DNA of 46,249 nucleotides, from NCBI RefSeq assembly GCF_017315755.1, contig NZ_JAFLRJ010000101.1, positions 1 to 46,249 on the forward strand, in the 5' to 3' direction. Source of the stretch: Streptomyces beijiangensis. Its GTDB lineage: Bacteria > Actinomycetota > Actinomycetes > Streptomycetales > Streptomycetaceae. Position 1 is the first letter of the stretch. Each line of letters starts with the position of its first letter. The translations under genes and the position numbers were made by a program. The notes under the pieces were generated by a model, which was not told the DNA's origin, ran no database searches, and was given only the letters and a program-made list of their open reading frames with translations. Shown one piece after another: positions 24,490 to 32,442 of the stretch.

Positions 24490-26517
24490 ATGCGTTCCGT
24501 GAGCAATCTGCCCTGCGAGACCACGGAGGAAGAACACGTCACCATCCCCATGTCCGACGGCGTGAACCTCTCCGCGCGCATCTGGCGGCCCGTGTCGTCG
24601 GACGCGGAGCCGGTGCCGGCGGTCCTGGAGTACATCCCCTACCGCAAGCGCGATCTGACCTCGGTACGCGACTCACTGCACCACCCCTACATGGCCGGGC
24701 ACGGCTACGCCTGTGCCCGCGTCGACCTCCGAGGGACCGGCGACTCCGAAGGCGTGCTCGCGGACGAGTACCTGGAGCGCGAACAGGCCGACGCCGAGGA
24801 GGTGCTCGCCTGGCTGGCCGATCAGCCCTGGTGCGACGGCGGCACCGGGATGATGGGCATCTCGTGGGGCGCCTTCGCCGCCCTGCAGGTCGCCGCCAGG
24901 CAGCCGCCGAGCCTGCGGGCGATCGTCATCTCCTCCTTCACCGACGACCGCTACGCCGACGACATGCACTACATGGGCGGCGCGATGCTGTCCGACAACC
25001 TCGCCGAGTCCGGCACCATGTTCGCCTACGCCACCTGCCCGCCCGACCCCGCTGTCGTGGGGGAGCGGTGGCGCGCGATGTGGCAGGAACGGATGGAGCA
25101 CACCCGCCCCTGGGTCCTGGAATGGCTGCGCCATCAGCACCGCGACGCCTACTGGGAGCACGCCTCGGTCTGCGAGGACTACTCCCGCGTACGCTGCCCG
25201 GTCCTGGCCTCCAGCGGCTGGGCCGACGGCTACTCCAACGCGGTGACCCGCCTGCTGGGCAATCTGGACGTACCGCGCAAGGGCCTGATCGGTCCGTGGT
25301 CCCACAAGTTCCCGCACCTGGGGGAGCCGGGCCCGGCCATCGGCTACCTCCAGGAGGTCGTGGCCTGGTGGGACCACTGGCTGAAGGGCGTCGACAACGG
25401 GATCATGGACGGTCCCATGCTCCAGACCTGGATGCAGGAGAGCGTGCCGCCCTCCACGTCGTACGAGCAGCGGCCCGGCCGCTGGGTGGGCGAACCGGAC
25501 TGGCCCTCCCCGCACATCGAGCCGACCGAGCACCCGCTGAGCCGGCACCGCATCGGCAGGCCCGGGGAAGTGCCCGGGGCCACGGACACCCTGACCGTAC
25601 GGTCGCCCCTGTCGGTGGGGCAGTTCGCCGGCAAGTGGGCGTCGTACAACGCGCCGCCCGACCTCCCTTACGACCAGCGTGAGGAGGACGGCGGTTCCCT
25701 CGTCTTCGAGACCGACGAGCTCACCGAGCAGCTGGAGATCCTGGGATCCCCCACGGTCCAACTCGACCTGTCCGCAAGCGAACCGGTGGCGATGGTCGCG
25801 GCCAGGATCTCCGACGTGGCCCCGGACGGGAGCGCCACCCGGGTCACGTACGGGCTGCTCAACCTCACCCACTGCGGGACATCGAAGGACCCGCGGCCAC
25901 TGGTACCCGGTGAGCGGTACCGGGCGACCGTCCACCTCAACAGCGTGGCCCAGGCATTCCCGCCCGGACACCGCATCCGGCTCTCCCTGTCCACCTCCTA
26001 CTGGCCGCTGGCCTGGCCCCCGCCCAAGCCGGTCCTGCTGAGCGTGCGCGAGGGGACCAGCAGCCTGACCCTGCCGGTGCGCCCTGTCGGCGCGCCCGAC
26101 CACCTGCCAGGGAAACCCTTCGGCGAGCCCGAGGGCACCACGCCGCTCACGACCACGCAGCTCACTGCACCGGAACAGCGCTGGGAGGTCAGGCGCGACC
26201 TGATCGGCTACCACTCGGCGCTGGAGATCGTGAAGGACCGCGGTCTGGTGCGGTACGAGGGCATCGACCTGGACGTGGGGCTGCGCGCCTTCGAACGCTA
26301 CGCGGCCGTCGCCGACGACCTGACGTCGGTCAGCGGGGAGGCCGCCTGGACCATGCGCTTCCACCGGAAGGGCTGGGACGTACGGGTGGAGACCCGCACG
26401 GTACTGCGATGCACGGAGACCGATTTCCTCGTGGACGCCACGCTCGACGGATACGAGAACGACCGCCGGGTGTTCTCCCGCACCTGGAACGAGACGGTGC
26501 CCCGCGATCTGCTCTGA
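24490..26517 (+). CDS. CocE/NonD family hydrolase (X-Pro dipeptidyl-peptidase-like)
   Basis: A 675-residue alpha/beta hydrolase. The nucleophile is Ser125 in MMGISWGAF, Asp246 lies in SSGWADGYSN and His272 in GPWSHKFPH. A C-terminal jelly-roll domain (about 390-550; LEILGSPTVQLDLSAS, GHRIRLSLSTSYWP) is typical of CocE and X-Pro peptidases. The last 110 residues form an extra beta-rich domain with many Trp/Arg residues. There is no signal peptide, so it is cytoplasmic. Such enzymes cleave acyl esters, amides or dipeptides. AGGAGG lies 11 nt before the ATG. Co-directional and close to the ATP-grasp gene, it may modify or hydrolyse its product (inference). Confidence 0.9.
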   Translation: MRSVSNLPCETTEEEHVTIPMSDGVNLSARIWRPVSSDAEPVPAVLEYIPYRKRDLTSVRDSLHHPYMAGHGYACARVDLRGTGDSEGVLADEYLEREQADAEEVLAWLADQPWCDGGTGMMGISWGAFAALQVAARQPPSLRAIVISSFTDDRYADDMHYMGGAMLSDNLAESGTMFAYATCPPDPAVVGERWRAMWQERMEHTRPWVLEWLRHQHRDAYWEHASVCEDYSRVRCPVLASSGWADGYSNAVTRLLGNLDVPRKGLIGPWSHKFPHLGEPGPAIGYLQEVVAWWDHWLKGVDNGIMDGPMLQTWMQESVPPSTSYEQRPGRWVGEPDWPSPHIEPTEHPLSRHRIGRPGEVPGATDTLTVRSPLSVGQFAGKWASYNAPPDLPYDQREEDGGSLVFETDELTEQLEILGSPTVQLDLSASEPVAMVAARISDVAPDGSATRVTYGLLNLTHCGTSKDPRPLVPGERYRATVHLNSVAQAFPPGHRIRLSLSTSYWPLAWPPPKPVLLSVREGTSSLTLPVRPVGAPDHLPGKPFGEPEGTTPLTTTQLTAPEQRWEVRRDLIGYHSALEIVKDRGLVRYEGIDLDVGLRAFERYAAVADDLTSVSGEAAWTMRFHRKGWDVRVETRTVLRCTETDFLVDATLDGYENDRRVFSRTWNETVPRDLL

Positions 26518-26584
26518 CTCAGGCCCGGAAGTCGGCTGGTAGCCCCGGATGTTTTCACTCGTGAAATGGCTCACTCATCGAGAT

Positions 26585-26609
26585 GATTCGATGACTCGCA
26601 TTCGGGTAC
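26585..26609 (+). promoter_or_regulatory. SigB-type promoter of the CsbD-like gene
   Basis: GATT (26585-26588), a 15-nt spacer and GGGTAC (26604-26609) fit the Streptomyces SigB consensus GNNT-N14-16-GGGTAY. The CsbD-like gene starts about 110 nt downstream. CsbD of Bacillus is a SigB-controlled stress protein, so motif and gene agree. This is a motif match only. Confidence 0.6.
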
Positions 26610-26721
26610 GCCGGAAAATTTCGGGCCCCAGGAAATTCCGGTGATGCCGTTTGGGATATCGGACAGCGGTGAGGAGTCCCAGGGTCAGAATCCGCACAGC
26701 GATTCTCAGGAGTTGAGTGCT

Positions 26722-26895
26722 ATGTCCGACAACGAAAAGACTCAGGCCAAGACCGAACAGGCCAAGGGCAAGATGAAGGAAGTCGCGGGAAGCGCCGTCG
26801 GCAACGAGCGCCTGACCGCCGAGGGCCGCACTGATCAGGCCAAGGGTGATGCGCGTGAGGCCAAGGAGAAGATCAAGGACGTCTTCAAGGACTGA
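26722..26895 (+). CDS. CsbD-family stress protein
   Basis: A 57-residue, highly charged, Lys/Glu/Ala-rich protein of the CsbD family: QAKGKMKEVAG near residue 18, then a second half with DQAKGDAREAKEKIKDVF. Such proteins form helical hairpins, are abundant under osmotic or general stress, and have no known enzyme activity. The start has CAGGAG 9 nt upstream. The upstream 200-bp gap holds a SigB-type promoter and the gene is followed by an 18-bp stem terminator, so it is a single-gene transcription unit. Confidence 0.93.
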   Translation: MSDNEKTQAKTEQAKGKMKEVAGSAVGNERLTAEGRTDQAKGDAREAKEKIKDVFKD

Positions 26896-26908
26896 TCCTC
26901 CGATCCAC

Positions 26909-26948
26909 ATGGGTGGGGCCACCAATGGTCATTGGTGGCCCCACCCAT
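26909..26948 (+). terminator. Perfect 18-bp stem-loop after the CsbD gene
   Basis: Arms 26909-26926 and 26931-26948 are perfect complements around the loop GGTC. The stem is mixed (GGGTGGGGCC then ACCAAT) and is followed by TT. It starts 14 bp past the stop and ends the CsbD transcript. Confidence 0.85.
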
Positions 26949-27172
26949 TTCCTGTCGGGCGCTGATCGCCGAGTCCGGAAAACTGCGCATGCATGAGCCG
27001 CCGAGACGGGGGCACACGGAGATTGCACGACAGGGATCCTGCGGCCGCCGATCGCGAGGCCGGTCGGGATTTCACCCGGCCCGGGCCATGTGGCGGGCAG
27101 GACGAGGGTGCAGCGGATCCGAGTGAGGCGAGGATCCGTACGCACCGAAGAGACTTGAAGATCGGAACTGAC

Positions 27173-27328
27173 ATGATTGTTCTTGGCGCTATTCTGCTCA
27201 TAATCGGCCTGCTGGTCGGCGTCTCGCTGCTGACAACCGTCGGTGGTGTGCTTGTCGTCGTCGGCGCGGTCCTGTGGATTCTCGGCGCGAGTGGTCGCCA
27301 GGTCGGTGGCCGTAGGCACTACTTCTAA
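27173..27328 (+). CDS. Small hydrophobic membrane protein (DUF6131-like)
   Basis: A 51-residue protein of two closely spaced helices (MIVLGAILLIIGLLVGVSLL and VGGVLVVVGAVLWILG) joined by a Thr/Gly turn, ending with the basic RQVGGRRHYF. This pattern matches small actinobacterial stress-associated membrane proteins annotated DUF6131. It has the same strand and surroundings as the CsbD gene but is separated from it by a terminator. The stop is followed by a 22-bp perfect hairpin. No strong Shine-Dalgarno sequence is visible (GAAG 13 nt upstream). Confidence 0.75.
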   Translation: MIVLGAILLIIGLLVGVSLLTTVGGVLVVVGAVLWILGASGRQVGGRRHYF

Positions 27329-27350
27329 GATCCTGCACAGAGACTGACAA

Positions 27351-27396
27351 ACGTTGAAGTGGGGCCTCCCGTTGACGGGAGGCCCCACTTCAACGT
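27351..27396 (+). terminator. Perfect 22-bp stem-loop
   Basis: Arms 27351-27372 and 27375-27396 are perfect complements with only TG between them, so the real loop takes the inner base pair. The core is GGGGCCTCCCGT. It terminates the small membrane gene and insulates the hydrolase gene starting at 27481. Confidence 0.85.
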
Positions 27397-27480
27397 GTAC
27401 ATCGGACCTCCCGGGGCCAATCCGCGGCCGGACCGGCTACGGATCACCAGTCCACCGACTCGGAAGGGCACGAAGAAGAG

Positions 27481-28191
27481 ATGACTGGGATGCACGGTAC
27501 GCGCGAGGGGCATGCAGGGCCTTCAGCCCTGCGGATCGTCTCGGGTGGTGCTGATGCCGATGCCGCCGTACTGGTGCTGCACGGCGGGCGGGAGACCGGG
27601 CGTGAGCCGGCCCGGCCCTGGCACCTGGCGGCCCTGCGTATGCGCCCTTTCTTCGCCGCCGTACGCGAGGCGGCGCCGTACGAACGACTCCTCGTCGGCA
27701 CCGTCCGCTACCGCTGCAGGGGCTGGAACGGAAGCAGCGCCGATCCCCTGCGCGACACCGAACGGGCCCTCGCCGAACTCGCGGACCGGGTGGGCGACGT
27801 ACCTGTGGTGCTGCTGGGGCACTCCATGGGCGGTCGGGCCGCACTGCGCGCCGCCGGTGATCCCCGGGTGCGGGGCGTGGTCGCACTCGCCCCCTGGTGT
27901 CCCGAGCGCGAACCGACGGTTCAACTGCGCGACAGGACAGCGGTCGTCCTGCACGGCGACCGGGACCGCATCACCGATCCGCGCGCGTCGATCGAGTTGA
28001 TGCGGCGGGCCCGTACCGACGGAGCGCGCACGGCGACGCTCGTCGTGACGGGCGACGGCCACGCGATGCTGCGCCGGTACGGAGTGTGGCACCGGACGGC
28101 GGCCGCTGCGGTGGCGGAGATCCTCGCACCGGGGGCGGCAACGGCGCTCGTGCGTAACGCAGTTGAGTCCGGTACGCCCCGCATGATCTGA
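27481..28191 (+). CDS. Alpha/beta-fold hydrolase
   Basis: A 236-residue single-domain hydrolase. AVLVLHGGRETG forms the oxyanion-hole loop (about 29-40), the nucleophile is in LLGHSMGG (GxSxG), Asp is in LHGDRDRITDP and His in TGDGHAMLRRYG. No lid domain or signal peptide is seen, so it is a small cytoplasmic esterase- or acylhydrolase-like enzyme. GAAGAAG lies directly before the ATG at 27481; ATG 27490 is an alternative. It stands alone between the hairpin at 27351 and a convergent oxidoreductase gene 17 bp past its stop. The substrate cannot be inferred. Confidence 0.85.
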   Translation: MTGMHGTREGHAGPSALRIVSGGADADAAVLVLHGGRETGREPARPWHLAALRMRPFFAAVREAAPYERLLVGTVRYRCRGWNGSSADPLRDTERALAELADRVGDVPVVLLGHSMGGRAALRAAGDPRVRGVVALAPWCPEREPTVQLRDRTAVVLHGDRDRITDPRASIELMRRARTDGARTATLVVTGDGHAMLRRYGVWHRTAAAAVAEILAPGAATALVRNAVESGTPRMI

Positions 28192-28208
28192 CATCCGCAC
28201 CGAACCGC

Positions 28209-29435
28209 TCAGTGGGCCTGTTCGTCGATCAGCGGGCAGCGGGTCCCCGAGTAGATGGTGGGCATGCAGCGGTTGCAGTGGATGCACTGCGAGCGGGTGG
28301 CGGTGTCGCGCTCGATGCGGTGCAGCAAGTCGGGCTCGCGCAGCAGGGCGCGTGCCATCGCGACGAATTCGAAGCCCTCCGCCATGGCGCGGTCCATGCC
28401 CTCCCGGTCGGTGATCCCGCCGAGGAGGATCAGCGGCAGCCGCAGTGCGGCGCGGAACTCGCGGGCGGCGTCCAGCAGATACAGCGGTTGGTAGGGGTAG
28501 GTGCGGAAGAAGTTACGGCCGAGTGCCCGGATCGCCAGGCGCTGGGGGAGAGGGAAGTTGGCCGCGAACTCGGTGACGGGGGCGTCGCCGCGGAAGAGGT
28601 ACATCGGGTTGAGCAGGGAACTGCCCGCGGTCAGTTCGAGTGCGTCGACGGTGCCGTCGGACTCCAGCCAGAGCGCGACCTGGAGGCTCTCGTCCAGAGT
28701 GAGTCCGCCGGGCACACCGTCCTTCATGTTCAGCTTGGCGGTGATGGCGATGCGGTCGCCCAGCGCGTCGCGTACGGCCCGGGCGATGCCCAGCGCCACC
28801 GTGGCCCGGGCGCGCAGGGAGCCGCCGTAGGCATCGGTGCGGCGGTTCAGCCGGGGGCTGAGGAAGGCGCTGGCCAGGTAGTTGTGGCCGAGGTGGAGCT
28901 CCACGGCGTCGAAGCCGGCCTCGGCCGCCAGTAGCGCCGCATCCGCGTGGGCTTGGATGACACGGGCGATGTCGTCGGCGGTGGCCGCTTTGTTGCGGCG
29001 CATGCTGAGCGGGTTGAAGCCGCCCATCGGGGCCAGGGCGGGCGCCCCGTTGGACCGGCCGTCGGCGACCGGGCCGGCGTGACCCAGTTGAGCGCAGACG
29101 GCGGCTCCGGTGGCGTGCACCGCATCGGTCAGTCCGCGCAGCCCCGGCAGGGCCTCGGGCCGCATCCAGACCTGGCGGCGCTCGGTGCGGCCCTCCGCGG
29201 ACACCGCGCAGTAGGCGACGGTGGTCATGGCGACGCCCCCCTCGGCGGGGCGCAGGTGATAGTCGATGAGCTCCTTGGTCACCTGCGCCTCGGGGGTGAC
29301 GCCCTCGAAGGTCGCGGCCTTGATCACCCGGTTACGCAGCCTCAGCGGCCCCAGCCGGGCCGGCGCCAGCACATCCGGTACACCGTGAGACGCCTCGCCC
29401 GTTGTGCCCGGTCCGTCCGCCATGGCGCGCAGCAT
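28209..29435 (-). CDS. NADH:flavin oxidoreductase (Old Yellow Enzyme family) with Cys cluster
   Basis: A 408-residue FMN barrel enzyme. LGHAGPVADG and VELHLGHNYLASAFLSP are the family's substrate/FMN motifs, and ILLGGITDREGMDRAMAEG and FVAMARALLREPDL the FMN-phosphate region. The C-terminus has CIHCNRCMPTIYSGTRC, the CxxCxxC-x11-C pattern that binds a 4Fe-4S cluster in 2,4-dienoyl-CoA reductases, but the FAD/NAD domain of those enzymes is absent. Reduction of enones or dienoyl esters is expected. ATG 29435 is used, with 29423 the alternative; neither has a clear ribosome-binding site. Confidence 0.88.
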   Translation of the reverse strand: MLRAMADGPGTTGEASHGVPDVLAPARLGPLRLRNRVIKAATFEGVTPEAQVTKELIDYHLRPAEGGVAMTTVAYCAVSAEGRTERRQVWMRPEALPGLRGLTDAVHATGAAVCAQLGHAGPVADGRSNGAPALAPMGGFNPLSMRRNKAATADDIARVIQAHADAALLAAEAGFDAVELHLGHNYLASAFLSPRLNRRTDAYGGSLRARATVALGIARAVRDALGDRIAITAKLNMKDGVPGGLTLDESLQVALWLESDGTVDALELTAGSSLLNPMYLFRGDAPVTEFAANFPLPQRLAIRALGRNFFRTYPYQPLYLLDAAREFRAALRLPLILLGGITDREGMDRAMAEGFEFVAMARALLREPDLLHRIERDTATRSQCIHCNRCMPTIYSGTRCPLIDEQAH

Positions 29436-29483
29436 CGCAGAGAACTGATGAATAGTCAGCAGGTGAGGGCGGCGGTTCGCCGC

Positions 29484-31169
29484 CTAGGGGGTGGCGTACA
29501 CGCTGAACCCGGACAACTGGCCTGCGGGCCAGCCCGTGTTGGCGGTGAACTGTATGCGGACGTACCGGGCACTGACGGCAGCCGGCAGCACGATGGTGGT
29601 GCTGTTGCCCGTCGCCGGGTCGAAGACCCGGCCGGCCGAGCCCGCGAGCGGGGAGAAGTTCGTCCCGTCCACGCTGCCGGTGACCGCCAGGGTCTGGGTG
29701 CGGCTGCCCCACGCGGCGCTCGGCGGCAGGTTCAGGACGAGGCGCCTGACCGGCTGTGCGGCCCCGAGATCGACCTGAATCCATTGGGGGAAGGCGTTGT
29801 TGGTGCTCTCCCAGTACGTATCGGTGTTCCCGTCCACCGCGTTGCCGGGACCGTACGTCTGCGTGTGGCCACTGGCGGTCGACGGCCGGCGCAGGGCCAG
29901 GTCCCCCGTCGGAGGCGGCGGCGGGTCCGTACCGGACAGGGGAGGCGTGGGCCGTACGGGGGTGAGGGCGAGCTGTCCCTTGAGCATGCGCCCGCCGTCC
30001 GCTGTGAGGCGCAGATAATAGTCGGACGAGCAGGCGGTGCCGTCCTCGTCGAGGGCGCGGATGCCGGACCCGGAGGGCACGCCTGCACTCGTCTCGGCGG
30101 TCTTCGCGATCTGGTTGCCCTCGTTGAACTCGTCGAACATCGAGATGTAGAAGCCCTGCACACCGATGCCTGTGAGGTTGTAGAACTGCCGCCACATCAG
30201 GTCGCCGTGGGCGCGATGACCGGACTGCAGGTCGCCCGGTATGACGCAGGGCTGGTAGTCGATTCCGTGGGCCGCGCAGTCGGCGAGGTCGGGCTGGTTG
30301 AGGTCGCGGAGGAACTGGTCGGCGCCCCCGGTGTTGCTGATCCGGCCCACCATCCAGGGGGAGATCATGTCGAAGGAGCGGTAGACATCGAGGAATCCGG
30401 GGCGTGAGTCGTCGGTCCCCGTACGCCAGTGGGTGGGCACGCCCCCGATGACGTAACACCCCTGCGCCTTGAACCAGTCGACGACGTCCCTGCAGGGGGC
30501 GGGCTCGAAGGGGCGGCCCGGATCGCTGAAGCCGAAACCCCAGATGCAGACGACGGGTTTGCCGTTCTGCCGGGCGTAGGCACCCGACGCGGTGTGCGCC
30601 TTCATCTTGGACGTCCAGTCGTCCTTGATCTGCGACTGCATGGACGTCCAGTCGGTGACGTCGTACATGATGTAGAACTTCCGGCCGTACGACTCCGCGG
30701 CCTGCCGGACCTTCTGCGCCATGCCGTCCCGGGTGGGCCCCTCGGCGCCGAACGGATTGAAGCGCTGGAGTGCGGCGGTGTCGCATCCGTACTCGCGCAT
30801 CCACCGGAAGTGCGTGTCGACGGTCTGCTGGTCCCAGGACGAGAAGAGCGTTGCCGGGCGGCCGTCGCCGAGCTGCGGATAGGCGGTCGGGTAAGTGCGC
30901 GTGTACTCCCTCGTGTCGGGCCAGGAGACGAGGGTGGTGTTGTCGGGGGACGGGGCGCGGGAGGCGTCGCGGCTGTAGTGCCACCAGCTGTTGATGGGTG
31001 CGCCGTCGCCTGTGCAGGCGAACCACCCCTGGTAGCCAACGGTGATCTTGCCCACCACGTCGCCGACGGGGGACGCGGCTGCCGTTCCGGCGACGGCCGG
31101 GGATCCCGTACCGAGGACGGCGCCGGAGGCGAGCGCGGAGAGGAGGACGGTGCGTCTGGAGATGCTCAA
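29484..31169 (-). CDS. Secreted GH99-like glycosidase with discoidin/CBM32-type domain
   Basis: A 561-residue exported enzyme. A twin-arginine signal SISRRTVLLSALASG ends near residue 33. The catalytic barrel (about 38-385) has VGYQGWFACTGDG near the start and FDEFNEGNQI with Glu347 and Glu350, matching the paired glutamates of GH99-like/GH71-like enzymes that cut internal alpha-mannosidic or related bonds. A Pro-rich linker (PPPPPTGD) leads to a C-terminal F5/8 type C (CBM32-like) domain, about 425-561. The start is TTG at 31169 after GAGGAA, behind a well-spaced promoter (31253-31281). Substrate specificity is inference. Confidence 0.85.
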   Translation of the reverse strand: MSISRRTVLLSALASGAVLGTGSPAVAGTAAASPVGDVVGKITVGYQGWFACTGDGAPINSWWHYSRDASRAPSPDNTTLVSWPDTREYTRTYPTAYPQLGDGRPATLFSSWDQQTVDTHFRWMREYGCDTAALQRFNPFGAEGPTRDGMAQKVRQAAESYGRKFYIMYDVTDWTSMQSQIKDDWTSKMKAHTASGAYARQNGKPVVCIWGFGFSDPGRPFEPAPCRDVVDWFKAQGCYVIGGVPTHWRTGTDDSRPGFLDVYRSFDMISPWMVGRISNTGGADQFLRDLNQPDLADCAAHGIDYQPCVIPGDLQSGHRAHGDLMWRQFYNLTGIGVQGFYISMFDEFNEGNQIAKTAETSAGVPSGSGIRALDEDGTACSSDYYLRLTADGGRMLKGQLALTPVRPTPPLSGTDPPPPPTGDLALRRPSTASGHTQTYGPGNAVDGNTDTYWESTNNAFPQWIQVDLGAAQPVRRLVLNLPPSAAWGSRTQTLAVTGSVDGTNFSPLAGSAGRVFDPATGNSTTIVLPAAVSARYVRIQFTANTGWPAGQLSGFSVYATP

Positions 31170-31252
31170 GGTTCCTCGCAGGGGGGTGTGGGGTGCCCTG
31201 AAGTGTGCGGTCGGTCACCGGTGTTGCGCCGGGGGACCTCCGGTACGAGGCC

Positions 31253-31281
31253 AACCTAGAGAGAGCGATGTGCACATACAA
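31253..31281 (-). promoter_or_regulatory. Promoter of the GH99-like gene
   Basis: On the minus strand, -35 TTGTAT (31276-31281), a 17-nt spacer and -10 TAGGTT (31253-31258) form a good housekeeping promoter. The leader to the TTG start at 31169 is about 75 nt. Confidence 0.6.
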
Positions 31282-31507
31282 GATGGGCACACGCAAATTC
31301 CTTGCAGTACATGGGAAAAAGGCGACTCCGCGGGCTGATCGGCCTGGCTTCTCAGGCGCCCTTCAGGCCCTTGCGTGCCCTGGCGATGCCCCGTGGATCC
31401 CGGTTCGGACCTGGGACGGAGCCCAAGAGGATCTTCGCGTAAGGGGAGTTGGGCCGATCCCGGGCCGTGTGGTGTGTGACCGGACCGCGGCTCCGGGCGG
31501 CCGGCCC
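31282..31507. other. Intergenic stretch with possible orphan C-terminal fragment
   Basis: The gap from 31170 to 31507 carries the GH99 promoter (31253-31281) and no complete gene. On the minus strand a frame with GC-rich third positions is open from about 31500 to a TGA at 31352-31354. Its last part reads KILLGSVPGPNRDP and ends ARARKGLKGA. It has no start and no family I recognise, so it may be a gene relic or chance. Confidence 0.3.
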
Positions 31508-32216
31508 TCAGGATCGGGCGGCCCCATCGCGGAGGTGGGCGTCGATCAGGGCGAAGGTGGCTTCGGGCTGTTCCAGGTGTGGCAGGTGGCCGGCCTGGGG
31601 GATGACGTGGAGCCGGCCCGCGGCGAAGGCGTCCGCGTAGGCCGCGCCGTAGGCGGGAGTGACGATGCGGTCGCTCTCGCCCCAGAGCAGCAGGGCGGGA
31701 ACGTCGACATGGCGCAGACGGCCGTGCAGTTCGGGGTCGTGCATGTACGGCTCGCCCGCGAGGATCTTCAGGGAGGCCATGTTGGCCTGCTGGACGGCGA
31801 GTTGCTCGGGCGGGACGAGGGCGGGGTCGCGGTAGCCGCGGGCCGGGTCGTGCCAGGCGTACTCGGCTATGCCCCGGGCGTCGAGCGCGAAGAAGTCCCG
31901 GATCGGCTCGGAGCCGACGTGGATGCCGACGGCATCGATGAGGACGAGCCCGGTGACGAGGCCCTCCGTGTCGCGTACGGCCATCTCGGAGGCGACCCAG
32001 CCGCCGAGCGAGGAGCCCACGACGAGGACATCGTGCAGACCGCGGGCGTGCAGGAGGCGGAGGTAGGTTGCGGCGAGGTGGAACATCAGGTCGGCCACGG
32101 ACCACCTGGGGCACGACGGCACCAGCCGGCCCGTCGTTCCCCGCAACGTGCGACGCCCTGCGGATTGCGGCTTCGAACGCCCCGGTCTCGCGACGGAAGT
32201 GCGCGACGTAGCCCAT
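31508..32216 (-). pseudogene. Chimeric relic: maleylpyruvate-isomerase-like N-terminus fused to alpha/beta-hydrolase C-terminus
   Basis: The downstream part (about 32065-31508) is a good alpha/beta-hydrolase fragment: nucleophile in VVGSSLGGW, Asp in LLLWGESDRIV, His in PQAGHLPHLEQPE. It lacks the usual first 70 or so residues with the HG loop. Upstream, the frame holding MGYVAHFRRETGAFEAAIRR (from ATG 32216) and, after a frame change near 32130-32160, VPSCPRWSVADLMFHLA look like the N-terminal domain of mycothiol-dependent maleylpyruvate-isomerase-like proteins (typically VPSCPGWTVxDLxxHL). The two halves join near residues ATYLRLL. A recombination-born pseudogene is the best reading. If translated, a start at 32086 or 32251 is possible. 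Confidence 0.6.
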
Positions 32217-32442
32217 GGCCCATGCGGTGGCTCCCGTTCCCGCAGGCGCAACCACTTGGCAGGAACTGCCGAGTCCAGCGGGTGGGGGCACCGTCCCTCG
32301 CGTTGTGGCGCGACGTGCGTGGGAGTTGTGAGGAGTTCGCGTACGGCTCTCGGGATTCGGTCACGGGAGCGGAAAACTCGGAGGGCTCACTCGGCGCTTT
32401 CGAACAGGTCGGGCGCCGACCCATGCGATGGGAGACCTATAG

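Noticed and set aside
31215..32291. Long minus-strand open frame through the hydrolase region
   Set aside because: Most of it is Pro/Arg-rich shadow of the hydrolase fragment in another frame. Only its first part (32216-32130) has gene-like composition and is described with the chimera.
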